Of a stretch of DNA of 39,316 bases, positions 31,177-39,316 are shown piece by piece (within the stretch, counting starts at the first letter, position 1; each line of letters begins with the position of its first letter). The DNA comes from Cercophora sp. LCS_1. Taxonomy: Eukaryota; Ascomycota; Sordariomycetes; Sordariales; Lasiosphaeriaceae. Both the position numbers and the translations under genes were made by a program. The stretch is taken from contig JAPZLL010000081.1 in NCBI GenBank assembly GCA_036250225.1, positions 1 to 39,316 of the forward strand, written 5' to 3'. The notes beneath the pieces were generated by a model. The model saw nothing but the letters and a program-made list of their open reading frames with translations. It was not told the origin of the DNA and made no database searches.

Positions 31177-32632
31177 ATAAACGAGATATAAACTCGTCCG
31201 GAATTTTCGTAAAAAGGGCAAGTTTTAATAAATCCACTATTATAAAGATAATAGTTAAATAGTAATAATAACAATACTGAGCTACGGATAAAGTAAGTGC
31301 AAACAATATAACCGACCTTAGAACCAGTACAATTAATATAATAAAACCTTATATTTTTTAATAAAATGGGTAAAAAGAAGACTTTAAACCCCTTGGACAA
31401 TTTGGGATTGATTAAGACCATTTCGACTATAGCCTCTAATTTTACTATTTAGGCATATAAGAAAAATATCCTTAATCCCTCCAGTTTTAAGCCTCTTAAG
31501 GATTTGGAGGAGATCTACCAATAAAGCGCCCTACCCTATAGGACGGCTTCGCCTACTGAATTGGAATATAATAATTATATCGACTGGATTAATAGGGCTA
31601 TTAATAAAGCAACTATAATTATTAAAACTATAAAATTGTTAAAAAAATATAATAATAAGAGATATAACCGAACGTTTAACTAGGCATTTACAGCCTTCCC
31701 AAAGGATATAGGCTTTAATTATGGCCTATTGGTTTCCCAGCTAAATTTTATCAAAAGACTAGAAATAAGGGATTTCCTTCCGTTTCCAATCAATAAATGT
31801 GTCCCAGGGGCTGTCTTTTATAAGGATAACCCTCGCGCAGTAATATTATTATATATAACTAGAGAATGGAAGGGCCCCAATGGGAATATAGTAGAAGTAA
31901 TGCTATAGAGTTCCTATAATAAAATAGCACTCGTTTACGTTTGGAACCAGGCCCTTACCTTCTAGAGAAAGTCTAACCCCCCTAAACACATAAATATTAC
32001 AACCTTTACCATAAATGATACCCAGTTTAACTTTTATATATACTATACAATTTCTACTGGAGACAATACGCTTGAATATTACCAGTTTCCTATTAGGTCG
32101 ACAAGTTTAATTAATTCTTATATGGAATATAAAGAGGGTTGAAAATACTTTAGAAACGAATAAGACTATATAAGGAGATAATTATAAGCACTGAGAAATA
32201 AGTTAAAGGAATATTATGAGAAGTAATGTAATAATAGCCTCTATCCTATTATTAAAGAAATATTGCCCTTATCTATATTAATATTAAATATTGAACCACT
32301 GGACGCTTATGAGGATAAAGGCAATTATAAAGTTATTAAATATTAGCCTGTTTACTAATTAACGCTACCTATATTATCCGAATATAGGAATAAAAAGACA
32401 CACTTTTACTATTTATACTTAATACTATATTCATCCAAGGCTCCCTCATCCACCCATAATAGTAGTGGCAAATAAAAGGCCTCTTCCTTACAATTGTCTT
32501 ACGAGTCTTCTGGATATATTAATAAATATAGGAACTATTAGAAGAAAAACACTATAAGTGGACGTTATTACTATAAATATTTAGATAATATTGTTTTTTT
32601 AGTTTAACAATAAGGAAAACGAACGTACCTAG
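31177..32632 (+). pseudogene. ORF3 of the retroelement, unit B (degraded)
   Basis: Homologue of the 26553 gene. The start codon is now ATA (31177). Recognisable stretches include GFNYGLL (PDF is LNF here), LEIRDFLPFPINKC, REWKGPNGNI, NITTFTINDTQFNFYIYY, TLEYYQFPIRSTSLINSYME and RNKLKEYYEK, and a tail like SGRYYYKYLDNIVF. The seven acidic repeats of the intact copy are missing, so B and C form a shorter subtype. Stops are mostly TAG/TAA at Gln positions. A 93-codon minus-strand ORF (31140-31421) is its antisense shadow. Confidence 0.8.
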
Positions 32633-32671
32633 TATAATCTCTGGGATATGGACTATAAAGGAGGGAAAACC

Positions 32672-33013
32672 TATTATAATTTGACTATAGGGTAATAGTA
32701 CTAAAATAAATAGTACAAAACCTATACCAAATAAATAATAATAATACCTGGGATATAATATTGCAAATAGTATTTCAAGCAAATTATTGGATATAGACTG
32801 AGTTAAAAATGATTTAGGAGTAGCAAACTTTCCTTTTTTTAGAAATCCAGTCTTTTTTTAGAAATCCAGTCTTTTTTTAGAAATTTAATCTTTTTTATAA
32901 ATCTAAAAAAAGAGGCATTTAACCTTACACCACCCTTATTGCCCAGTATACCCTAATTTTCTATTAATATAAACCCTATACTAATAAACCAAAGTAGAAG
33001 TCTGGGCATAACA
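32672..33013 (+). repeat. LTR 2 of the retroelement array (RIP-altered)
   Basis: Starts TATTATAATTTGAC, a C-to-T/G-to-A version of the TGTTACAATCTGAC start of LTR 1, and ends GCATAACA. Longer (342 bp) through added sequence and several copies of AGAAATCCAGTCTTTTT. Shared by units B and C. Confidence 0.65.
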
Positions 33014-33403
33014 TTTTAAAAGCTTTTATTTAGTTAATTACTGTATATTGTTACTATGGAATGCCCCAGGCTATATTAATAGAGAAAGACTCTAACTATA
33101 ATTATTAAAACCTCGGGTAATAATAAGCTGCAGGGATACACTGGGCCCGGCCCCGCCTAAAAACTATTGGAGAAAGAATATAATAGAAGACCCTAAATAC
33201 AATTAAATGAATCCCCCGAACATTTTGGATATGATCAATATAAATATAAGGAAAATTGTTCTGGAATATTTTGGTTATAATAATAAAATCCTCTAATTAA
33301 CTAGGAGACTGGCCATTTCCAGTGGGATAAAGCTTATAAGGAAAGGTCTAAAAGCAGTCTCTTAGGAAGCCCCTAATTATATAAGATAGTAATATATGTA
33401 AGA

Positions 33404-34367
33404 GGATCTAAAAGTAGTCCCTCAGAATGTCCCAAACTATATGGAAAAATAATATATTATAATAAAAGAAAAGGACCCAAAAATAACTTTTTGGGATGGG
33501 CAATTACAACTTTGCTTCGACCATAAATAGCTTAACGATATTATAGTTAAGAATTAATACCTTCTGCCATTAATTTCGGAACTATATAGTAAATTATATA
33601 GATTTTTATAACGCTAGATTTAAAGGGAGTATATAATCTAATTTGAATAGTAGAAGGTGAAGAGTGAAAGACTGATTTTCGAACAAAGTAGAGATTCTTT
33701 AAGTATTTAATAGTGCCTTTCTGTTGGATATTATCCGGCCCAGCAACGTTGAGGAACCCCCACAGGGCCCCCTGGGCCCTGTGTGGAACTGTGTGGACCT
33801 CCAGGGAGCCCTGCAGCCCCTGGAGGGCGCCAAGCGCACTAGAGCCGCCACTGCGTCAGCAGTGTAGGCCCTGTAATCTCGCATGCCACGGCGACAGCCG
33901 TGGTAGCCAGTGCTGCTCCGCAGCACAGGCCAACCCACACAGATACATATAGCTGGCTTTCTTCCACCAGATAGTTTGAAATTCATCACCTTTCAACCTT
34001 CTTCTCACACTCGTTCTTGCCATGCCTCGCTCTGTGACCTGATTTCAAGAGGATCCAAGAGTAGTCCCTTAGAACGTCCCAAGTTATATGGAAAAGTAGT
34101 ATATTACAACAACAGAAAAGGACCCAAAGATAGCTTTTTAAAACAGGTGATTATAATTCTGTTTCAACTATAGACAGTTCAATAATATTATAATCAAGAA
34201 TTAATACCCTCTACTGTTAATTTTGGAACTATATAGCAAATTATATAGATCTTTATAACGCTAGATTTAAAGGGAGTATATAATCTAATCCGAATAGCAG
34301 AAAGGAAAGAGTAAAAAACTGCTTTTCGAATAAAGTGGAGATTTTTTGAGTATCTGATAATGCCTTT
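33404..34367. repeat. 317-bp direct duplication flanking the hairpin element
   Basis: 33404-33720 and 34051-34367 are the same RT-coding segment, beginning GGATCYAARAGTAGTCCC and ending TGCCTTT. They have diverged by many transitions and are separated exactly by the 329-bp element. The divergence suggests two separately mutated copies brought together rather than a fresh duplication. Confidence 0.75.
33722..34050. mobile_element. 329-bp five-hairpin element, second copy
   Basis: Same length and same five-stem structure as 17914-18242, differing at roughly ten positions, mostly C/T or G/A. No target duplication flanks it; the flanks are instead the ends of a 317-bp duplicated pol segment. GC-rich in AT-rich surroundings. 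The 79- and 96-codon ORFs across it are not supported as genes. Confidence 0.75.
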
Positions 34368-35030
34368 TGGATTTAGTAATATACTAGCCAGCTTTTAAGC
34401 CATAATTAATTGTATCCTTTAGAATTACCTCAATCGGTTCATAATAGTCTATTTGGACAATATTTTAATCTTTCGAAAAGGCCAGAAGAATATAAGCGGT
34501 ATATTTATTAGGTGCTCGCAAACTTAGAGGACGCCCAGCTTCTTATAGAACCCCAAAAGGCGAAGTAATATATATAGAAAGTCAAATACTTCAATTATTA
34601 TATTAGCCCTGGGAAAATTAGTATAGACCTTAAAAAGGAATATAGTCAAATAGCAATACCCCTTACATAGTTTACAAAAAAGGATTAAGCCTTGGAATGG
34701 AAAGAACCCCAATAGTAGGCCTTTAATAAGCTCAAGGAACTAATTTTCCAAAAACTAATCCTCAAAATTCCAGACGCAGAAAAATTCTGCCAAATCAAAA
34801 CTAACTCTTTAAAATTCGCTCTGGGAGGACAATTTGGACAACAAAACGAAAAAAAACAACTTCCAAAAAAGCTTAACGGATTTGAATTTAATTACTAAAT
34901 CTATAATAAAAAACTAATAGTTATTATTGAAACCTTGAGAGAATGGAAATATTACTTTACAGGAACGAAACATCCTATTAAGGTCTATATAGATTATAAG
35001 AAAAAAGAATCTTAATATATTATTATAAAA

Positions 35031-35931
35031 CGTCTCTATATATTATAACCCCTCCCCACACCCATATAAAACCCTAACCCTATAATATTATATATATACT
35101 ATTGCGGCTGGGGCGCATATTAACTGTGTGCTGTCGACTGTTTCTCACTAAAAATAGCCTCCTTTTAATTGAACACAAGTTAAATTTTCGGTTTTGAATA
35201 TAAAAAACCGTTGCACTCAATTAAATTTAATTAATATCGCTTTCTGACTGTCTATTTAATCTACAAAATTGCTCCCATTGGTTTAATCCATTGTTTAACC
35301 CTGCTTAGGGGCCCTCTAACCGCTCTAAACCAGCCCCGCATTTGTGTAGCGCCCCGAAGCCACCAAAGCTGCTAAAGCTAATGAAGCCAATGGTGTTTTC
35401 TTTGTAATATAGCCTTTTGAAGCTATAGATCCGTTTTTGTCAGTCCACTGAAAGTTTATAGTACTATTGCTATAACTTTTAGAAGCCTGTCGAACTTATT
35501 TAATAATTTCCTTAAGGCCATTAATAGTTGTGCGAGGGAGAGGTTTGTCTTTATTAAGATCTATACCCTAAGGTTTTCGCTTTTGAGGTCGGTTGGGTTG
35601 GCTTTTTATTGGGGGTCGTTATTATTAAAAAAGGCTGTGCTGAGGGTAATGGAGGCCCAGTTGGTTTCCTCCATTTAGTATAGAGTAAGCGCACGCCTAG
35701 AAAAGCATTAAATAGGTATATAGAGTTTACTTTATTGTATGCGCAGTAATTTAGATTGTTAAGATCAACGAAAAATAATGGTATTGATTAATAAAAGGTT
35801 AAAAACGATGGATTTATAATAGCCGCGTATTTAAAAATTCAATAATATACGCGAAGCATATAGGCACTGGATGCGCTATAGGGTTAGGGTTTTGTATGGG
35901 TGTGGGGAGGGGTTATAGTATAAGGAGACAT
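35031..35931. repeat. Inverted-repeat-bounded segment, unit C
   Basis: Equivalent of 29893-30792, with arms at 35031-35084 and 35877-35931 (TATAACCCCTCCCCACACCC). Arm similarity extends a further ~40 AT-rich bases outward into the RNase H codons. The inner coding-like remnant (about 35420-35710) again reads FLKAINSCARERFVFIKIYT and YWGSLLLKKAVLRVMEAQLV. Conservation of this frame between B and C, despite silent change, suggests a real former protein. Confidence 0.7.
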
Positions 35932-36314
35932 TTGCAATAGTATATTAAAACTCTTTTATTAAAAATCCCTATAGGCGCTAATAAAAAAGCCCAAAGCATT
36001 TTCAATAACTAAAAAAATATTAAATAATATATTGGAATCTTAGATTTATTCCTTCCTAATGGATAAATATCTCTTTGACTTTTTTATATATATTATTTAT
36101 TTTACTAAGGACTTAGACGGTTATATAAGTAACCCCTTATAAACAAAATTATAAGGACCAATTATTAATAACCGCCCCCACTCCCTGCCCCCTCCTCGCA
36201 ATTATTAAATACCTCCTTACAGTATTAATAGTCAAACAAAATTCCAAATATGAGCGGCCTATTTATTAACTAGCTCATTAGGAAAGGAAGCTTTCCTTTC
36301 TTTCGTTCTTTATT
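35932..36314. other. AT-rich stretch before ORF3, unit C
   Basis: Matches 30793-31176. No gene readable and no chromodomain found. Confidence 0.4.
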
Positions 36315-37769
36315 CTAGACGAAATATAAACTCGCCCGGAGCTTTTATGAAAAGAATAAGTTCTAATAAATCTACCGTTATAAAAATAATAGTTAAATAG
36401 TAATAATAATAACGCTAAGCCATAGGTAAAGCAAGTATAAATAATATAATTGACCTCAGAACTAATACGATTAATATAATAGAACCTTACACTCTTTGAT
36501 AAAATAGGTAAGAAGAAGACTTTAGACCCCTCGGACGATTTGGGATTAATTAAGACCATTTTGACTATAGCTTCTGGCTTTGCTATTTAGGTATATAAAA
36601 ATAGTATCCTCAATCCCTCTAATTTTAAGCCTTTTAAGGACTTGGAGGAGACCTATTAATAAAGTGCTCTATCCCGCGGGACAGCCTCGCCTACCGAATT
36701 GGAATATGGTAATTATATCGATTGGGTCAATAGGGCTGTTAATGAAATAATTGTGGTTATTGAAATTATAAAACTATTAAAAAAATATAGTAATAAAAGA
36801 TATAATTAAGTGTTTAACTAGATAGTTATAGCCTTTTTAAAGGATGTGGGCTTTAATTATAGCCTATTGGCTCCCCAACCGGATTTTGTTGAAGGATTAG
36901 AAATAAGGGACTTCCTCCCGTTTCCAGTCAACGAATATATCCCAGGGGCTGTTTTCTATAAGAATAACCCTCATATAGTGATGTTACTACACATAGCCGG
37001 AGAATGGAAGGGCCCTAACGGGAGTATAATAAAAGCAATACTGTAAAACTCCTATAACGGAGTAGTATTCGTCTACGCTCGGAACTAGGCCCTTACCTTC
37101 TAGGGAAAGTCTAACCTCCCTGGATATATAAATATTACAACCTTTACTATAAATAATACCCAGTTTAACTTTTATGCACATTATATAACTTCCACTGGAG
37201 ATAATACGCTTAAATATTACTAGTTTCCTATTAGATCGACGAATTTAATCAATTCCTATGTGGAATATAAGGAGGGCCAGAAGTATTTCAGGAATGAATA
37301 AGACCATATAAGGAGATAGTTATAAGCGCTAAGAGACGAATTAAAGAAATATTACAAGAAGTAATATAATAATAACCTCTATCTTATTATTAAAAAAGTG
37401 CTGCCCTTATCTATACTAGTACCAGGCATTAAACCACTAGATATTTATAAGGACAAAGGCAATTATAAAGTTATTGAACACTAGTCTATTTACTAGCCAA
37501 TGCCGCCCACGTTATCCAAATACAAGAGTAGCAAAACGTACTTTTACTACTTGCACTTAATACTACATTCGTCCAAAGCTCCCTCATTTACCTATAGTAA
37601 TAGTAGCAAGCGAAAAGCCTTTTTTTTACAATTGTCCCACGAGTCTTCTGGACATATTAGTAAATATAGGAGTCACTGGAAGAAGGACGTTATAAGTAGA
37701 CGTTATTACTACAAGCATTTGAATGGTACTGTTTTTAAATTTAACAACGAGGAAGACAAACGTACCTAA
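36315..37769 (+). pseudogene. ORF3 of the retroelement, unit C (partly preserved)
   Basis: Less mutated than unit B. It keeps both putative catalytic motifs: APQPDFVEG (open stretch 36846-37046) and AGEWKGPNGS (about 36998-37027). Two terminal pieces are readable: 37500-37769 is open and reads HSSKAPSFTYSNSSKRKAFF, SHWKKDVISRRYYYKHLNGT, VFKFNNEEDKRT, matching the tail of the intact copy. Stops interrupt the middle. The start codon position reads CTA. Lacks the acidic repeats. 36278-36559 and 37626-37931 (minus) are antisense shadows. Confidence 0.8.
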
Positions 37770-37808
37770 TACGGTTTCTGGAATATAGACCATAAAGGAG
37801 GGAAAACC

Positions 37809-38121
37809 TATTATAACCTGACTGTGGGGCAATAGCGCTAAAACAAATGGTACAAGACCTGTACCAAGTAAGTGGTGATAGCACCTGGGATGCGGTGTCT
37901 CAAGCGGTGTCTCAAGCAAGTCACCGGACACAGGCCGAGTTGAAAATGATTTAGGAGCAGCGAGCTTCCCTTTTCTTAGAAATCCAGTCTTTTCTTAGAA
38001 ATCCAGTCTTTACCTAATTCTCAGAGGCATCTAGCCTTACGCCACCCTTGTTGCCCAGTGTACCCTGACTTTCTGCCAATATAAACCCTGCACCAACAGA
38101 CTCTTACTTAGGGGCGTAACA
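37809..38121 (+). repeat. LTR 3 of the retroelement array
   Basis: Begins TATTATAACCTGACTG after a GAGGGAAAACC tract and ends GCGTAACA. The sequence is close to LTR 1 apart from an extra GTGTCTCAAGC tandem pair (about 37898-37920). It is followed by the same leader bases as LTR 1 (TTTTGAAAGCTCTTGTTCAG) and then breaks at 38142. Confidence 0.65.
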
Positions 38122-38141
38122 TTTTGAAAGCTCTTGTTCAG

Positions 38142-38494
38142 TGATTCGGGGTGACGGCTAAGGAGAGCTGGCCTGTGGTTGCCTTTCCGTTTTTGTATAT
38201 AGTCACAGTGGTGAGCGATAGGCTGTCACGTGCTCGGTACGTGACGCCTGGACATAAGTATTGCGCCAGTGCCTCAGATTTAGATTGAACAGAACAACTC
38301 ACCACTATGGCGAAGTTCCGGGGGTGACGAGGTGCGTTGTCGTTTTCCTACGTTGTTTTCCTATGTTGTCTTCCTACGTTGTTATCCTACGTCGTCTTCC
38401 TACATGCCTCCCTCCGATCAGAGGAAGGCCTGCCCATAGGTTGGCCTTCCAGGCCGACCGCTGGGTTCTGTGTGTGCTGTTCATCACCAGTTCA
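38142..38494 (-). mobile_element. Inverted copy of the 377-bp hairpin-rich element
   Basis: Reverse complement of 9630-10006 (353 bp here, with fewer CCTACGTTGT-type repeats). Starts TGATTCGGGGTGACGG and ends CATCACCAGTTCA. It lies exactly where the retroelement leader stops after LTR 3, and the sequence beyond is not retroelement, so no target duplication can be recognised. The plus-strand ORFs here are not supported. Confidence 0.75.
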
Positions 38495-39037
38495 AATGGG
38501 GGCCAATTCGGGGAGCTGCTCAGCAGCCTGTCCAAACCGGTCAGAATCCCCCTATACTAACAAATACAAACACAACAATATCTCTTTTGTTATACCAAAA
38601 CCAAACACCCGCATCAAAAGACGCCCGACTGCCTATTTGCCGTCATATTCGACATCAAAAAACTGGAGAGATTACCAACATCATTATCATTATCAATACA
38701 AACAACAACAACAAGTGGCCACCCGGCAAGAACGACCCCCTCCGATTGAACCGTCTTGGACCATTTAGTCAGGTAGGCCAGTGTTCTCCACGGTTGCGAA
38801 AAATTCTGCAGTTCATACTACAGTCAAGCTAATAGTCGAGTGCGAAAAATGGGTACCAACCCCCGCTCACAAAAAATGTCCGGGTGGTCGCTGTCCGATC
38901 GCCCCGATTCGGTTCTTCCCCTGATTAGACGGACCCGCGCAACTGAGACTGGAGGAGAGCTTCATTTCCCGCGGACCGATTCCGACCAGGTTTAACTTTA
39001 CTGGTATTTATTGAGGCGCAGACTAGCCAGGGCTAGG
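38495..39037. other. GC-normal stretch, no gene recognised
   Basis: No domain found. Overlapping plus-strand ORFs have a low-complexity stretch from CATCATTATCATTATC and CAACAACAACAA (about 38680-38715). It may be flanking DNA or the 3' end of another element that leads into the LTR-like segment at 39038. Confidence 0.35.
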
Positions 39038-39316
39038 TGTCACGACCCAGGCCATGACCTCAAGGAGGGTGCACGGGCCACGGTAAGACACCAATCAGAG
39101 AAGCACAGGGCGCGGGGACCCACAAGCCCCGAGCGGACCAATCACGACGGACCCGGCGGTGTTGGACCCGGGCCTCGGGTCCAACGGACTCGGGTCCAAC
39201 CCCGGACCAGTCGCGATGGACCCGGCGGTGTTGGACCCGAGCCTCGGGTCCAACAGGCTCGGGGTCGCGGACCAGACTCCATGTATATAGATACGATGGT
39301 TGTGCCCACAACTGTG
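39038..39316. repeat. LTR-like end segment with 69-bp palindromic repeats (partial)
   Basis: Begins TGTCACGACCCAGGCC, a typical gypsy LTR style of start, and runs off the window. It includes two 52-base repeats (39134-39185 and 39203-39254, period 69), each ending in a hairpin: 39161-39185 (10-bp stem GTTGGACCCG) and 39230-39254 (11-bp stem). A TATATAGA stretch near 39284 could be its TATA box. The LTR assignment is an inference; the minus-strand 83-codon ORF is a repeat artefact. Confidence 0.4.

Larger units (their letters stand above)
33014..35030 (+). pseudogene. Ty3/gypsy pol remnant, unit C, with rearrangement
   Basis: Leader and pol as in unit B, interrupted by the 329-bp hairpin element (33722-34050). 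The DNA right of that element (34051-34367) repeats the pol segment left of it (33404-33721), and the two versions carry different C/T and G/A changes. RT motifs resume (LDLKGVYNLIRIAE, FEYLIMPFGFSN-like near 34355-34385, YLDNILIF near 34450-34475 with the second catalytic Asp changed). RNase H follows to about 35035 (FALGGQFGQQNE-like near 34815-34850, YIDYKKKES). No integrase. Confidence 0.8.

Noticed and set aside
1..39316. tRNA or rRNA genes
   Set aside because: Reading for cloverleaf-like A/B-box sequence and rRNA core sequence found nothing I could support.

Overview
The window looks like a heterochromatic, gene-poor block of a filamentous ascomycete (Pezizomycotina) genome. Most of it is transposon sequence carrying the signature of repeat-induced point mutation (RIP): AT-rich, TpA-rich DNA in which recognisable reading frames are cut by TAA/TAG/TGA at former CAA/CAG/CGA codons, and in which repeat copies differ mainly by C/T and G/A. 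GC-balanced islands (about 2.8-3.37, 20.5-28.7 and 38-39.3 kb) were not visibly mutated. I see no rRNA, tRNA or ordinary housekeeping gene, and no CRISPR array.

Layout. 1-3060: 3' half of a Ty1/copia element (+ strand; RT and RNase H remnants, then a polypurine tract and a likely 3' LTR). 3061-3374: GC-normal spacer with a short module that recurs at 20.7-23.9 kb. 3375-20541: two complete Helitrons joined head to tail on the minus strand (3375-10271 and 10272-20541). Each is about 6.52 kb once later insertions are removed, and they meet at an exact 3'-end/5'-end junction. Each carries a minus-strand Rep-helicase pseudogene and a convergent plus-strand accessory pseudogene. Copy 1 is interrupted by a 377-bp hairpin-rich element. 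Copy 2 is interrupted by a 3.4-kb unidentified insertion with a 9-bp target duplication and by a 329-bp element made of five successive hairpins.

20542-26183: GC-normal mosaic of short repeated modules, microsatellites, a coiled-coil-encoding 21-bp minisatellite and a 1.7-kb minisatellite array of longer units. 26184-38121: tandem array of an LTR retroelement in which neighbouring units share LTRs. The order per unit is LTR - gypsy-type RT/RNase H - inverted-repeat-bounded segment - ORF3 - LTR. Only the first ORF3 (26553-28184, 543 aa) is open. It has a possible PD-(D/E)XK nuclease core (PDF ... GEWKG ... QSAYDGA) and lies downstream of an integrase-tail/chromodomain remnant, the position an env-like third gene would take. 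The other two ORF3 copies are degraded.

38142-38494: inverted copy of the 377-bp element. 38495-39316: GC-normal sequence ending in an LTR-like segment with palindromic 69-bp repeats. Functionally the window is layered mobile elements. The only plausibly expressible protein gene is ORF3 of the first retroelement unit.
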